A stretch of DNA of 64,000 nucleotides from Leucobacter luti (GTDB taxonomy: Bacteria > Actinomycetota > Actinomycetes > Actinomycetales > Microbacteriaceae), in NCBI RefSeq assembly GCF_004217175.1, contig NZ_SHKI01000006.1:350222-414221 (forward strand), given 5' to 3'. Positions 19,301 to 26,702 of this stretch are shown in pieces (within the stretch, counting starts at the first letter, position 1; each line of letters opens with the position of its first letter). The position numbers were made by a program, and so were the translations under genes. The notes below the pieces were generated by a model. That model did not search any database. It saw nothing but the letters and a program-made list of their open reading frames with translations, and was not told the DNA's origin.

Positions 19301-19352
19301 ACCCGCCGCGGTCACCGTCTGCGTGACCCCGGAACCGACCCCAGATCCCTAG
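13314..19352 (+). CDS. Giant membrane-anchored Ig-like/cadherin-like domain protein
   Basis: The product has 2012 residues. A short basic cytoplasmic N-terminus and one transmembrane helix (about 24-45) are followed by an entirely extracytoplasmic chain. The first ~450 residues read like a propeller or WD-like region (repeats such as DQDGLLVVSAAGDPVRI). Next come several bacterial Ig/cadherin-like modules with PPTAVDDAFGARPGE, VLDNDVSAPGE, GVDPDGDRVRVRGV and PLDNDIDPAGG. Toward the C-terminus are fibronectin-III-like modules (PPAPASIAQTGFTDTTATFTV, SGLRSGERHDVTARAVNAVG). The C-terminus is TPEPTPDP with no anchor. Its position between a kinase and a MoxR ATPase suggests an extracellular sensor or envelope scaffold. 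Its exact role is unknown. Confidence 0.8.
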   Translation: MTAARRGKQTGAGGVGPAGGRRAGAWIAAGVAAALVATIAVVASGYDARDTPRVEPGVWVARDAGQYGRVNTDTGELDTVRKVADPSGVIQSGDQTLLLTNGNGRAWPVAAASPVDLGTSATTVATAADTDTGEQPVAPGESDAAAADAVTPEQGVGMPEGTRDVVVSGSYVAVRTEAGDVHVGVLRDDAAADSDPGMLGDRITGLRPVYGPAAAEAAGDADAGEPEDTEPAPADAVPASAITLSERGLLAVYAAGTHTVTRIDLARGLDGPGAPAALGEVDELAGGAAESPQLTLVGTAWALLDAADGRLFRAGSGPVTLELGVGALLQSASAGTDASGADVLIADQDGLLVVSAAGDPVRIAAEGTPARPTEVAGSRVAAWLGSDGGALWRGSGDPIPLQFDDSVRDASELAPVIRTNGDRAVLSEQRTGMLWTIPDGTLIPLSQWNLADPPQEVRGAVVVEDVPEQVPPTAVDDAFGARPGEPAALPVLLNDFDANSRDVLTIVPESLSESPLPRDFGTLELLPDRQTLVVQPESGAQGSATFTYRISDGALESETATVTVRIAADDENSAPEWCPVTGCQRAWGVPDIVPGGTLVTPLLEGWVDPEGDVMTLASVVPVRGADPVRALVTAEGDLAVRHTDPTAGPADIALRVTVRDSRGAEQDRKLTLAVRPDALPIVTGTAASAAVGTPTTLTPLDRVSGGSGSFVLVDVAPQTGAATATTHPISGAVEVLAPEAGVSTFVMTVRDAVTGAESTGALRVTATAAGAGLALPPLRAYVRPLADTTVEVLAAIPGAASRALAVTAATVTDGDLRADVVEHSRVRVAGATADGGPGRIGSADITVSEGTATARGRITVFQAPESSGSGVIAVADTATVRAGSAVDIRVLDNDVSAPGERLLLHPEVTGSGTDGELAFAAGGTLRYLAPATPGTYRVGYTAYAASAPELSDTGEVIVTVVPSGNNREPQPATLTARVTPGGSVTVPVPRSGVDPDGDRVRVRGVGAAENALISASVAPTGTGIDVSAAVGAEPGTATLRYTVTDDHGGTGTGTLYVMVTGDGSAPPVTGTDQVRLTPGSESVVLPLDNDIDPAGGELSLVEVVPNVPGDADSAEYRRLAAGLDTEELRQGRIRITAGEDLGTVSYRYTVRSTATSSTASGLIVVQTSERVGAQAPAVSDTVMSVRDRADLEGRGIDVLAGKVRWPAGDPATLRLSLWDEQGGDYTVAGNKISGSYDPAGDLVVFRVDGVDANGTEVTSYGLLTVPPLADLQLTLRPGLDPIDVPENRSVTTALSGLLDVGADDRVELRSGEFPTSRTGARCEASGGDAVRYDAGSGGPWADVCRIDVRLEGQRSWTTLPVPVRIIPDTPTAELRPLTRTIAPGATETVQLADMIEWQGGRVGDPSTLRFSTSGAGGQFSVTADGSTLRAAARADATTGAQEVATISVTGAGESSAPLTLRVGESPRDLPRGGTVSLRCTVGADCGADVVGVAGEHDPFAGKSGGGLKLAAVDGGSCAVASFATSGERRVAVSWPDAGGTGGACSVGFTVRDAQGRTGTGTIEFDAQGLPPAPASIAQTGFTDTTATFTVALGGRAATPAVTGVQLSGAGSASCVPAGPDGYTCVASGLRSGERHDVTARAVNAVGESAPSPATSGWAYRAPATPKLTVAALENAGNTDQQRGGLRVTAAGSSDTREFQVSIGGNAVGTIAGPSGSGDFGELPVGAQTVVVTPVTALELPPVSGGSATGAAASAEGRVIGAPILTGATLSSETGSQSATVTTSGAGAHAGEKVSYAYAIAAGTAAPDCLAGGSSSPTFTKLAQGSLYAASACARSSYGVSSAGTEPVRIGGAIPAPVVSYEISTAPKASGAGVRYAQAGKASVGPLLPGARLRYSTGAELVLDPGDASGPITVQQCIDDQCSDAATVSWAGAPRPVTVDPTGTCVPAASATDPGALAAAVSISAAAQGSAQLALGAVTGTTAQLTITWAGDFAALAPAAVTVCVTPEPTPDP

Positions 19353-19399
19353 GGCTGCCGCCCGCCCACACCCCCGCGATGAACGCACCCGAGGAACCA

Positions 19400-20701
19400 A
19401 TGACACCCCACCCAGAAGACCTGCCCGGCGCCGAGCACCCCGACGCCGATCACACCGTGCGCGTGCAGCGCGGCGAGGAGCTCGATCACACGGTGCGGGT
19501 GGCCAGGCGCGCCGCGGCACCGACCCCGGCCCCGGCGGCAGATCCGGCGTTGACGTCCCATCCGGCCCCGACGCCAGATCCGGCCCCGACGTCAGATCCG
19601 GACCCGACGCCAGATCCGGCCCCGACGCCAGATCCGGCCCCGACGTCCGATCCGGCCCCGGCGGCAGATCCGGCGTTGGCGCCCGATCCGATCCGCGATC
19701 CGGCCGCGACCGCCGCGGCCCGGGCGGACGACCGCGCCGCCCTCACCCCGGAGCAGGCGCGCTGGGTGCAGCAGCTCTTCCAGGCGTGCGGTGACGCGAT
19801 TGCGGAGGTGATCCAGGGCAAGCGCCGCGTCATCGATCTCGTGTTCGCGAGCGCCCTCGCCGGCGGGCACGTGCTCCTGGAGGACGTGCCGGGCACCGGC
19901 AAAACCGCGCTCGCGCGCTCACTCGCCGAGGTGGTGCAGGGCACTGCCTCGCGCATCCAGTTCACCCCCGACCTCCTCCCCGGCGACGTCACGGGCATCT
20001 CGGTCTACGATCAGCGCGCCGGCGTGTTCGAATTCCACGCGGGGCCAGTGTTTGCGAACGTCGTGCTCGCCGACGAGATCAACCGGGCCAGCCCCAAGAC
20101 GCAGTCAGCGCTGCTTGAGGTGATGGAGGAGGGCCGGGTCACCATCGACGGCGTATCCCACGAGGTGGGCAGCCCGTTCCTGGTGATCGCCACGCAGAAC
20201 CCGGTCGAGCAGGCCGGCACCTACCGCCTGCCCGAGGCCCAGCTTGATCGCTTCATGATCAAGACCGCGATCGGCTACCCGGACGCGAGCGCGATGCTGC
20301 GCATCCTGCAGCAGCACCGCGGCGGCCAGGCGCCGCTCGCCGCTGTCGTCTCGACCGGGATGGTGACCCAGGCCCAGGACTTCGTGAACCGCGTGCACGT
20401 GAGCCCGCTCGTGGCCGACTACGCCGTGCGCATCGTTGAAGCGACCCGGCGTGCCAGCGGGGTGCGGCTCGGGGCGAGTGTGCGCGGCGCGCTCGCGCTC
20501 GTGCGCCTCGCGTCGGCCTGGGCGGCTGGCCACGGCCGGCACTTCGTGACCCCCGACGACGTGCGCGACCTCGCCCTCCCGGTGCTCGCGCACCGCATCG
20601 TGCTCGAGCCCGAGGCAGAGTTCGACGGCGTCACCGCGGTGCAGATCGTTGGCCAGGTGCTCCTCGACGTCCGGATGCCCCAGGAGAACGGCGCCGCGTG
20701 A
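19400..20701 (+). CDS. MoxR-family AAA+ ATPase with proline-rich N-terminal extension
   Basis: The product has 433 residues. Residues about 1-110 are a disordered extension with two DHTVRV motifs (Thr19, Thr31) and a PDPAPT repeat. The AAA+ core follows: Walker A VPGTGKTA (about 162-169), Walker B LADEINRASPKTQSALLEVMEEG, sensor 1 ATQNPVE, and the lid domain. MoxR ATPases act as chaperones that mature partner complexes, commonly encoded beside DUF58 (VWA-like) and transglutaminase-like proteins, exactly as here. The ATG at 19400 is favoured because GAGGA lies 5 bases before it. ATG at 19379 is the alternative. The two DHTVRV threonines are plausible targets of the cluster's kinase (inference). 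Confidence 0.9.
   Translation: MTPHPEDLPGAEHPDADHTVRVQRGEELDHTVRVARRAAAPTPAPAADPALTSHPAPTPDPAPTSDPDPTPDPAPTPDPAPTSDPAPAADPALAPDPIRDPAATAAARADDRAALTPEQARWVQQLFQACGDAIAEVIQGKRRVIDLVFASALAGGHVLLEDVPGTGKTALARSLAEVVQGTASRIQFTPDLLPGDVTGISVYDQRAGVFEFHAGPVFANVVLADEINRASPKTQSALLEVMEEGRVTIDGVSHEVGSPFLVIATQNPVEQAGTYRLPEAQLDRFMIKTAIGYPDASAMLRILQQHRGGQAPLAAVVSTGMVTQAQDFVNRVHVSPLVADYAVRIVEATRRASGVRLGASVRGALALVRLASAWAAGHGRHFVTPDDVRDLALPVLAHRIVLEPEAEFDGVTAVQIVGQVLLDVRMPQENGAA
19541..19690 (+). repeat. 18-bp tandem repeat encoding PDPAPT units
   Basis: Roughly six to seven copies of an 18-bp unit (GATCCGGCCCCGACGCCA with small changes) encode a disordered Pro/Asp/Ala linker between the DHTVRV motifs and the ATPase core. 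Copy number is likely to vary between strains. Confidence 0.8.
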
Positions 20702-22023
20702 CGTCCCAGCACACCGAGACCCGCGGACGCGAGGCCACCTGGACGGCCGCCCGAACCGCGGGAGCCACGCGCGGGACGGGCGTTCGGCGCGCCCTCGCGC
20801 GCGCTCGGCGTGCGGTCCGCACCTGGTGGGGGCGGCTCACGCGCGTCATCACCCCGGCCGGCGCGTTCGTGCTCATCGCCGCCCTCGCCGCCGGCGTGCT
20901 GGGCGCCGCGCTCGGCTGGGTTGAAGCGTGGGGGATTGCGATCGCGGGCGCGCTGCTGCTGCTCGTCGCGGTGCCATTCCTCGCGGGCGGGCGCTCCTAC
21001 GAGATCACCATCGGAGCCGATCGACTCCGCGTGGTCGCGGGCGGCGAGGTGCACCTGCGCGTGACGGTCGCACACCCGGGGCACACTCCCGCCCTGCCGG
21101 CAACGGCGGAACTCCCCGTGGGGCCGGCGCTGCGCGAGCTCGCGATCCCCCTCCTCGCGGCGGGGGGAGAGACGACGCTGACCCTGGACGTGCCCACCCC
21201 GCAGCGGGGCGTGATCCCCGTCGGCCCCGTCACCCTGGCCCGGCGGGACCCCGTCGGCCTGCTGCGCCGCGAACTCACCTGGCCCGACCGCCACCTCGTG
21301 CACGTGCACCCCGTCACTACCCCGCTGCCGCCGGGCGCCGCGGGGCTCGTGCGCGACCTGGAGGGCGACGCGAGCCGCCGCCTCACCGACGCGGACCTGT
21401 CGTTCCACGCGGTCAGAGACTACGCGCACGGCGACTCACGCCGGCACATCCACTGGCGCTCAACCGCGAAGACGGGCACGCCGATGGTGCGGCAGTACGA
21501 GGAGTCGCAGACGGCGCGGTCGGCGATCCTGTTTGACGCAAACCTTGCCGAGTACGTGAGCGAGGAAGCGTTCGAGCTCGGGGTCAGCGTGGCCGCCTCG
21601 CTCGCGCTGCAGGCCGTGCGAGAAGGGCGCGAGCGATTCGTCGGGACCCAGTGGGTGCCCGGGCGGGAGCGCTCACCGCTCGACGGGCTCGAAGAGCTTC
21701 CAGCGCGCACCCCCACCCAGCTGCTCGACGCGTGGTCGCGCGTGGTCGCGACCGCCGAGGCGGCGCCGCTCGAGGTTCTCTCCCGGGGGCTTGCCCAGTC
21801 GCGCCGCCCGCTCTCGCTCGTGGCGCTCGTCACCGGCACGGTGCCGGACGCAGCACGCCTTCGCCGCGCCGCCGTACTGTTCCCGGCAGACGTGACCGTG
21901 ATCACGGTGCGCTGCGAACCGCTCGCCGATCCGGGCGCGCACCGCGGCGACGCGAGCACCGTGCTCACCGTGGGCGCGCTGACCGACCTGCCCCAGCTCA
22001 TGCTGCGACAGGGGGCGGCGTGA
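20698..22023 (+). CDS. DUF58 domain membrane protein
   Basis: The product has 441 residues. An Arg-rich N-terminus and two transmembrane helices (about 52-100) are followed by a beta-rich region. The DUF58 signature comes next: VRDYAHGDSRRHIHWRSTAK, with MVRQYEES after it. DUF58 proteins have a von Willebrand factor A-like fold and are the usual partners of MoxR ATPases. The start overlaps the moxR stop by 4 bp (GTGA), and the stop overlaps the next gene by 4 bp, so translation is coupled through moxR-DUF58-transglutaminase-like. Confidence 0.9.
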   Translation: MTSQHTETRGREATWTAARTAGATRGTGVRRALARARRAVRTWWGRLTRVITPAGAFVLIAALAAGVLGAALGWVEAWGIAIAGALLLLVAVPFLAGGRSYEITIGADRLRVVAGGEVHLRVTVAHPGHTPALPATAELPVGPALRELAIPLLAAGGETTLTLDVPTPQRGVIPVGPVTLARRDPVGLLRRELTWPDRHLVHVHPVTTPLPPGAAGLVRDLEGDASRRLTDADLSFHAVRDYAHGDSRRHIHWRSTAKTGTPMVRQYEESQTARSAILFDANLAEYVSEEAFELGVSVAASLALQAVREGRERFVGTQWVPGRERSPLDGLEELPARTPTQLLDAWSRVVATAEAAPLEVLSRGLAQSRRPLSLVALVTGTVPDAARLRRAAVLFPADVTVITVRCEPLADPGAHRGDASTVLTVGALTDLPQLMLRQGAA

Positions 22024-24443
22024 GGAGCCGTCTCGCCCCGAGCCGCACGCTCACCGCGGCGCTGCTCGTGCTCGCAATCGCGCTCCTCGCGGGGATCGCC
22101 GCCTGGCCCGTGTACCGCGGGCCAGAGGCCTGGCTCGCGGTCGGCGCGGCCGCCGCCGCGGCGTTCGCGATCACCTGGGCGGGGCGCCGCTGGCGCTGGG
22201 GTGCACTCACCGCCGTGGCGCTGCTCCTTGGCTTCGTCGCGCTGCTCGTCCCCGCCGCCGTGCCGAGCGCGCTCGACGGCGCACCCGCCGGGCTCCTCCG
22301 GGGCCTCGGCGATGGGCTCGCGGCCGTAGCCCTCGGGTGGAAGCAGATCCTTACGCTCACCCTGCCGCTCGGCAGCTACCAGGCCGTGCTCGTGCCGCTG
22401 TTCACCACGGTGTACGCCGCCGCAGCGGCCGCGACCTGGCTGGCCGTGCGGGGCGACGCAGCCTCGCCCTGGGCGGCGCTCCCGGCCGCCGCGGTCGTGG
22501 CGTTCGGCACCGTCTTCGGTCCGGTCGAACTGAGCGACCCGCTCGCGCTGGGACCCCTCACTGTCGCCGCCCCGCGCGAGCTCGCGATCTGGGCCGCCGC
22601 GGCAATCCTGATCACCGGCTGGATCGCCTGGACCTCGGGCGCCGCACGCCGCGCTGCCCTGCGCCTCGGCCGCGGGCCAGGCGCGCGTCTGCGCGGGATC
22701 ACGCGCGGCGCCACCGGCGCGGCGATCGTCGTCGCCGCGCTCGCCGCCGGGGCCATCCTCGCCCCCGCCGCGACCTCGACGCCGCGCACGGTGCCGCGCG
22801 ACCGGATCGACCCCGTGGTCGTGGTTCGGGAACAGACCAGCCCGCTCGCCGGGTACCGCGTGCTCAAGCGCGACGCCGCCTACGACGCCCCGCTCTTCAC
22901 CGTGACGGGAGACGGTCCGCTGCCCGGCCGGATGCGCCTCGCCGTGATGGACCAGACAAGCGGCGTCGACTTCACCGTCGCGGCCGGGAACGGCACCTTC
23001 ACGCGCTTCCCGAGCGGCGACCCAGTGACCGACCCGGCGCTCGTGCGCGTCGCCATCGAGTCCGGTTACTCAGGGATCTGGGTACCGCTGACCGCCGAGC
23101 TCGGCGCCCCACCTGAGTTCGCCGGGCCGCGGGCCGCCGACCTGGCCGACGGGTTCTACGTCGACCGAGACACCGGGGCCGGGATCGCCGTGCCCACCGC
23201 CGCAGGGCTGCGCGCCGGCGACGCCTACCGCGCCGAGCTGAGCGCAGCGCCCGACGCGCGGCTCGACGCGGCGCCCGCGCACGCGCACCCCGACCTCGAC
23301 CTCGCCGAGCTCCCGCAGCTTGAGCGCTGGCTCGCCGCGCAGCGCCTCCCCGCCACGGGCGAGGGCCTTGCCGAGGCGATCGATCGGTTGCGCGCCCGCG
23401 GCTACCTCAGCCACGCGCTCAGCGACCAGGGCGACCGCGCCTGGCTCGACGCGCTCGCCGCAGCGTACGGCACGCGGTTCGTGGCGAGCCCCGGCGGGCA
23501 CTCGCTCGCCAGGATTGAGGAGCTCTTTGAGCAGCTCAACGACCAGGCGGAGGCCGCCGGCACCGCGGGCGACGACGCGGCGCTCGTCGCGGGGATCGGC
23601 GACGACGAGCAGTTCGCCGCCGCGGCAGTGCTGCTCGCCCGCGCCCTCGGCTTCGACGCCCGGATCGTGCTCGGCGTGCGGCTCGGGGGAGATGGCGTGC
23701 CCGGCGTCCCCGCGTGCGAGTCGAGCTGCACGGGCGCGAACGTGGCCGCGTGGATCGAGGCACGCGGTGCCGACGGGGTGTGGGCCCCGCTCGACGTGAC
23801 CCCCCAGGTGGCGGTCCCGCCCACGGCCCTCGAGTCAGGCGAGCGGTTGCCGGAGCACGCGACGGTGCCGGAGGAGCGCGATGCGCCAGAGAACGACCCC
23901 GAGTTCGGATCCGGATCCGGGAACACCGCGCCGGCCCAGGCAACTCCCGCGGACACCGCCGCGGGCCTGCTTCCAGCCCTGCGGTGGATCGGCCTGGCGG
24001 CCGCCGCGCTGCTTCTGCTCGCCGCGCTGGCGCTCTTTATCCCCGCGGTCAAGGCGCTGCGCACCCGCCGCCGGCGCCGGGCCGACAGCGCCGAGGTGCG
24101 CGCGCTCGGGGCCTGGGAGGAGCTGCTCGACGCCCACGCCGACGCGGGGACTCCGGCGGTGCGCGCGGCGCGGGTTTCCGGCGGGCGGACGCAGCTGAGC
24201 CGCCGCGATCTCGGCGCAGCGATCCCGGGCGGGAGCGCAATCGCCGCCGCCGTCGACCGTGCCGTGTTCGCGGGGGAGAGCGTCGACGCGGCCGAGGCAG
24301 ACCGGCTCTGGTCCGCCGTGACGGATGAGCTGTCCGGGCTGCGTGCCGGACGGTCGTTGCTCGCTCGGCTCCGGGCGCGGTTCTCGCTCGCATCGTTCGG
24401 CGTGCGCGGATTCGGCAGAGAACGGAGCGACCATGGCGAGTGA
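22020..24443 (+). CDS. Transglutaminase-like membrane protein, catalytic residues apparently lost
   Basis: The product has 807 residues. The N-terminal ~270 residues carry about six transmembrane helices. A large extracytoplasmic region follows, then a transglutaminase-like core at about 455-600, one more transmembrane helix (about 655-680) and a cytoplasmic tail. This is the standard layout of the MoxR/DUF58-associated transglutaminase family. In the core, the usual G-x-C-E/x-F-A motif reads GDDEQFAAA, putting Asp529 where the nucleophilic Cys is expected. The H-A-W position reads A-A-W (Ala576), while the final Asp (D592, PLDVTP) is kept. The protein is therefore probably a structural or binding pseudoenzyme. 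The GTG start overlaps the DUF58 stop. Confidence 0.85.
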   Translation: MRSRLAPSRTLTAALLVLAIALLAGIAAWPVYRGPEAWLAVGAAAAAAFAITWAGRRWRWGALTAVALLLGFVALLVPAAVPSALDGAPAGLLRGLGDGLAAVALGWKQILTLTLPLGSYQAVLVPLFTTVYAAAAAATWLAVRGDAASPWAALPAAAVVAFGTVFGPVELSDPLALGPLTVAAPRELAIWAAAAILITGWIAWTSGAARRAALRLGRGPGARLRGITRGATGAAIVVAALAAGAILAPAATSTPRTVPRDRIDPVVVVREQTSPLAGYRVLKRDAAYDAPLFTVTGDGPLPGRMRLAVMDQTSGVDFTVAAGNGTFTRFPSGDPVTDPALVRVAIESGYSGIWVPLTAELGAPPEFAGPRAADLADGFYVDRDTGAGIAVPTAAGLRAGDAYRAELSAAPDARLDAAPAHAHPDLDLAELPQLERWLAAQRLPATGEGLAEAIDRLRARGYLSHALSDQGDRAWLDALAAAYGTRFVASPGGHSLARIEELFEQLNDQAEAAGTAGDDAALVAGIGDDEQFAAAAVLLARALGFDARIVLGVRLGGDGVPGVPACESSCTGANVAAWIEARGADGVWAPLDVTPQVAVPPTALESGERLPEHATVPEERDAPENDPEFGSGSGNTAPAQATPADTAAGLLPALRWIGLAAAALLLLAALALFIPAVKALRTRRRRRADSAEVRALGAWEELLDAHADAGTPAVRAARVSGGRTQLSRRDLGAAIPGGSAIAAAVDRAVFAGESVDAAEADRLWSAVTDELSGLRAGRSLLARLRARFSLASFGVRGFGRERSDHGE

Positions 24444-24906
24444 GCACGAGGCCCGGCGACACCGTGAGGCGGGCGACACCGGCGACACCGGCGGCGCCGC
24501 ACACAGCGCGACACCGGCACCGCCACTGCCAGAGCCCGCCGACCCCCGCAGCGCGAGCGAGCTCGCGGCGCTGATGTTCAAACCCCCGCTCGGGTCCGGG
24601 CGGCGCGTTCCCGCGGCACCGGAGCCGAGCACCGCCCCGCCCCGTGCGGGTGCCCGGCCCGAGCTCCCAGTGGTGTACGGCGCCCGCCCCGCGCCCTCGC
24701 CCCTCGGCGGGCGAGCGCCGGATCGGCTGCCACCGCGTTCGACGCCCGGGGCTCAGGAAGCAGGCCAGGACCGCAGCGCTCTCCCCTCGGTCACGGCACA
24801 GAACCGGCGGTTCCGGCGACTCGCGCTGCTCGGCGGCACCGGGATGGTGCTCATCGTCGGCGCGGGGCTCTGGGGCCTCGCGCAGCTGGGACTTGCGTGG
24901 CTGTGA
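24433..24906 (+). CDS. Small tail-anchored protein of unknown function
   Basis: The product has 157 residues. A mostly disordered Ala/Pro/Arg-rich chain ends in one C-terminal transmembrane helix (about 133-153) with only a few residues outside. The segment SASELAALMFKPP (about 40-52) is the only patch that looks conserved rather than composition-driven. I recognise no family. The ATG lies inside the end of the transglutaminase-like gene (11-bp overlap) with GGAG upstream, so it is translated with that cluster. Codon use matches its neighbours. Confidence 0.65.
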   Translation: MASEHEARRHREAGDTGDTGGAAHSATPAPPLPEPADPRSASELAALMFKPPLGSGRRVPAAPEPSTAPPRAGARPELPVVYGARPAPSPLGGRAPDRLPPRSTPGAQEAGQDRSALPSVTAQNRRFRRLALLGGTGMVLIVGAGLWGLAQLGLAWL

Positions 24907-24931
24907 CTCTCGAGATCTCGGCCACACAACG

Positions 24932-24937
24932 TAGGAT
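24932..24937 (+). promoter_or_regulatory. Possible -10 box for the FHA gene
   Basis: TAGGAT lies in the 119-bp gap ahead of the FHA-domain gene and resembles the TAGGxT boxes seen elsewhere in the window. No good -35 is visible, and the start codon is 88 bp downstream. Confidence 0.3.
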
Positions 24938-25025
24938 GCAGAAGAGGAGCGGTCTGCCGCGAATCGCTGCGGCGCACGCCGTGCGGCAGGACCTCACATG
25001 AACGAATGGAAATGGTGACGTAGCG

Positions 25026-26627
25026 ATGGGAAACGATCTCAGCTTCGGAGCAGTGAGTCTGCTCGGGCCGGTCCTGGGTATTTGGGGGCTCGTGGGCCTC
25101 GTGCTCTACGTCTGGTACCTCTGGGCGCTCTCGAAGCTCTTCCCGTACCTGGGCCTCCCCGCCGCGCACGGCTGGATCCCGATCTGGAACCAGTGGCGGC
25201 TCATCTCTCGGGCCGGGCTGCCGGGGTGGCTCGCGGTCCTCGGCATCGTCCCCGTCCTGAACATCGTCACCTTCGTGTTCAGCGTCATCGCGATCCACCG
25301 CCTGAACCGCGAGTTCGGCAAGGACGCGGCCTACACCGTGCTCGGTGCGTTCTTGCCTCCGATCTGGGCGATGCTCCTCGCGAGTCACATCGCCGATGGG
25401 GCATATGCCGGGGCGAGCGTGTACACCGGCGGGGCGGCGTTCCCGCCGCTCACCGCGCCACCCACCCCGCCAGCCCAGGGCTGGACGGGGTCCGGCGTGC
25501 AGGCCGCGTGGCCCGCGCCGGGGGCGGCCGCGGCCTGGCCCGAGCCGGGCGCCGCTGCGACGTGGCCTCCGCCCGCGCCCGCGCAAGCCTCCGCGCCCCC
25601 GCAAGCCCCCGCTGGCGCCGCCGCGGGCGCGGTCCTCGGCACACCGCCGCCCGTCGCGCCGAGCGCCCCGGTGTCCCACCAGGGGCTCCCGCCGGTTCCC
25701 CCGGGCGCAATGCGACAGCACCCGCCGGAGGCCCCCGTGGCTCCGCAGGCTCCAGCCCCGCAGGCGCCCGTGGCCTCGCTGGGCTCGGCGCAGCCGCACG
25801 AGCTCGAGCGCGATCCGCACGCGATGAACGACTGGGGCTTCAGTAACACCACCGAGGGCAACTACGAGCGCCTCGCGGCGGAGCACCTGGAGGCCCGTCC
25901 GGCGCCCCCGCTCGGCGCGCGCCAGGCGCCGGAGCCGTTCACCTGGCCGGGGGACACGCAGGAGCCGGCGGCCGGGGGTACCCCGGTGGTGCTGCCCGGC
26001 CCCGTCAGCGAATCCGCGGCCCCTGCGGCAGAGGTTGCTGCTGCGCCTGCGGCAGAGGTCGCTGCTGCGCCGGCTGCGGAGGTCGCTGCTCCCGGTGCGG
26101 AGCCGGCCGCGCCCGGTCCCGTCGCTGCGCCCGCGGTAGCGCCCGCTGCGCCCGCGGTTCCTGCCGCGATGCCGGCTGCGCCCGCGGCGGTGCCGGCAAC
26201 AGCTGCGCCGGCTGTATCCGAGCCCGCACCGGAGCCCGCAGATATCTTCCTGCACGATGCGGGCGATGCTGAGGACGAGGCAGACCACACGGTCATCGTT
26301 GCCCGCCGTGCGCGCTGGGGGCTCGAACTGCCCGATGGCGAGACGCTCGAGCTCGTCGGCGACGACATCGTGGTGGGGCGCAAGCCGGCGCCCATCGCCG
26401 AGGCCCGCACGCTGCTCGTCGCCGACCCCACCCGCACCGTGTCGAAATCGCACGCCCGGCTGCGCCGCGACGGGGATGACTGGACCATCGAGGACCTGCA
26501 CTCAACGAACGGCCTCTCCCTGGTGGACGGCGCCGGCAACCTGTCGCAGATCCCCGCCGGGCTGGCATTCCCCGCCGCCGAGCGGATGGTGCTTGGCACG
26601 CTCGAGGTGCGGCTCTACCGGCTCTAG
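25026..26627 (+). CDS. DUF5684-like membrane protein with C-terminal FHA domain
   Basis: The product has 533 residues. Residues 1-125 contain about four hydrophobic segments with the pattern PAAHGWIPIWNQWRLISRAG, as in small DUF5684-like membrane proteins. Residues about 130-415 are a Pro/Ala-rich disordered linker with AAPAAEV tandem units. Residues about 430-530 are an FHA domain: LELVGDDIVVGRKP, the SKSHARLRRDG motif (phospho-Thr-binding Ser/His) and IEDLHSTNGLSLV. Just before it lies DHTVIVARRARW with Thr422. In GarA-type proteins a threonine ahead of the FHA domain is phosphorylated and then bound by that same domain, so an autoinhibitory switch driven by the cluster kinase is plausible (inference). 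Confidence 0.88.
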   Translation: MGNDLSFGAVSLLGPVLGIWGLVGLVLYVWYLWALSKLFPYLGLPAAHGWIPIWNQWRLISRAGLPGWLAVLGIVPVLNIVTFVFSVIAIHRLNREFGKDAAYTVLGAFLPPIWAMLLASHIADGAYAGASVYTGGAAFPPLTAPPTPPAQGWTGSGVQAAWPAPGAAAAWPEPGAAATWPPPAPAQASAPPQAPAGAAAGAVLGTPPPVAPSAPVSHQGLPPVPPGAMRQHPPEAPVAPQAPAPQAPVASLGSAQPHELERDPHAMNDWGFSNTTEGNYERLAAEHLEARPAPPLGARQAPEPFTWPGDTQEPAAGGTPVVLPGPVSESAAPAAEVAAAPAAEVAAAPAAEVAAPGAEPAAPGPVAAPAVAPAAPAVPAAMPAAPAAVPATAAPAVSEPAPEPADIFLHDAGDAEDEADHTVIVARRARWGLELPDGETLELVGDDIVVGRKPAPIAEARTLLVADPTRTVSKSHARLRRDGDDWTIEDLHSTNGLSLVDGAGNLSQIPAGLAFPAAERMVLGTLEVRLYRL

Positions 26628-26628
26628 C

Positions 26629-26688
26629 CCGCCCGCGCCCCACCCGCCCGCGCCCCACCCGCCCGCGCCCCACCCGCCCTCGCGCGCC
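26629..26688. repeat. 15-bp tandem repeat after the FHA gene
   Basis: Three exact copies of CCGCCCGCGCCCCAC (26629-26673) and a degraded partial copy start 2 bp after the FHA-gene stop. The tract is almost pure C/G on this strand. It may be simple slippage, or a C-rich rut-like tract for Rho, ahead of the palindrome that follows. Confidence 0.75.
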
Positions 26689-26702
26689 CCGCGCACGAGC
26701 TC

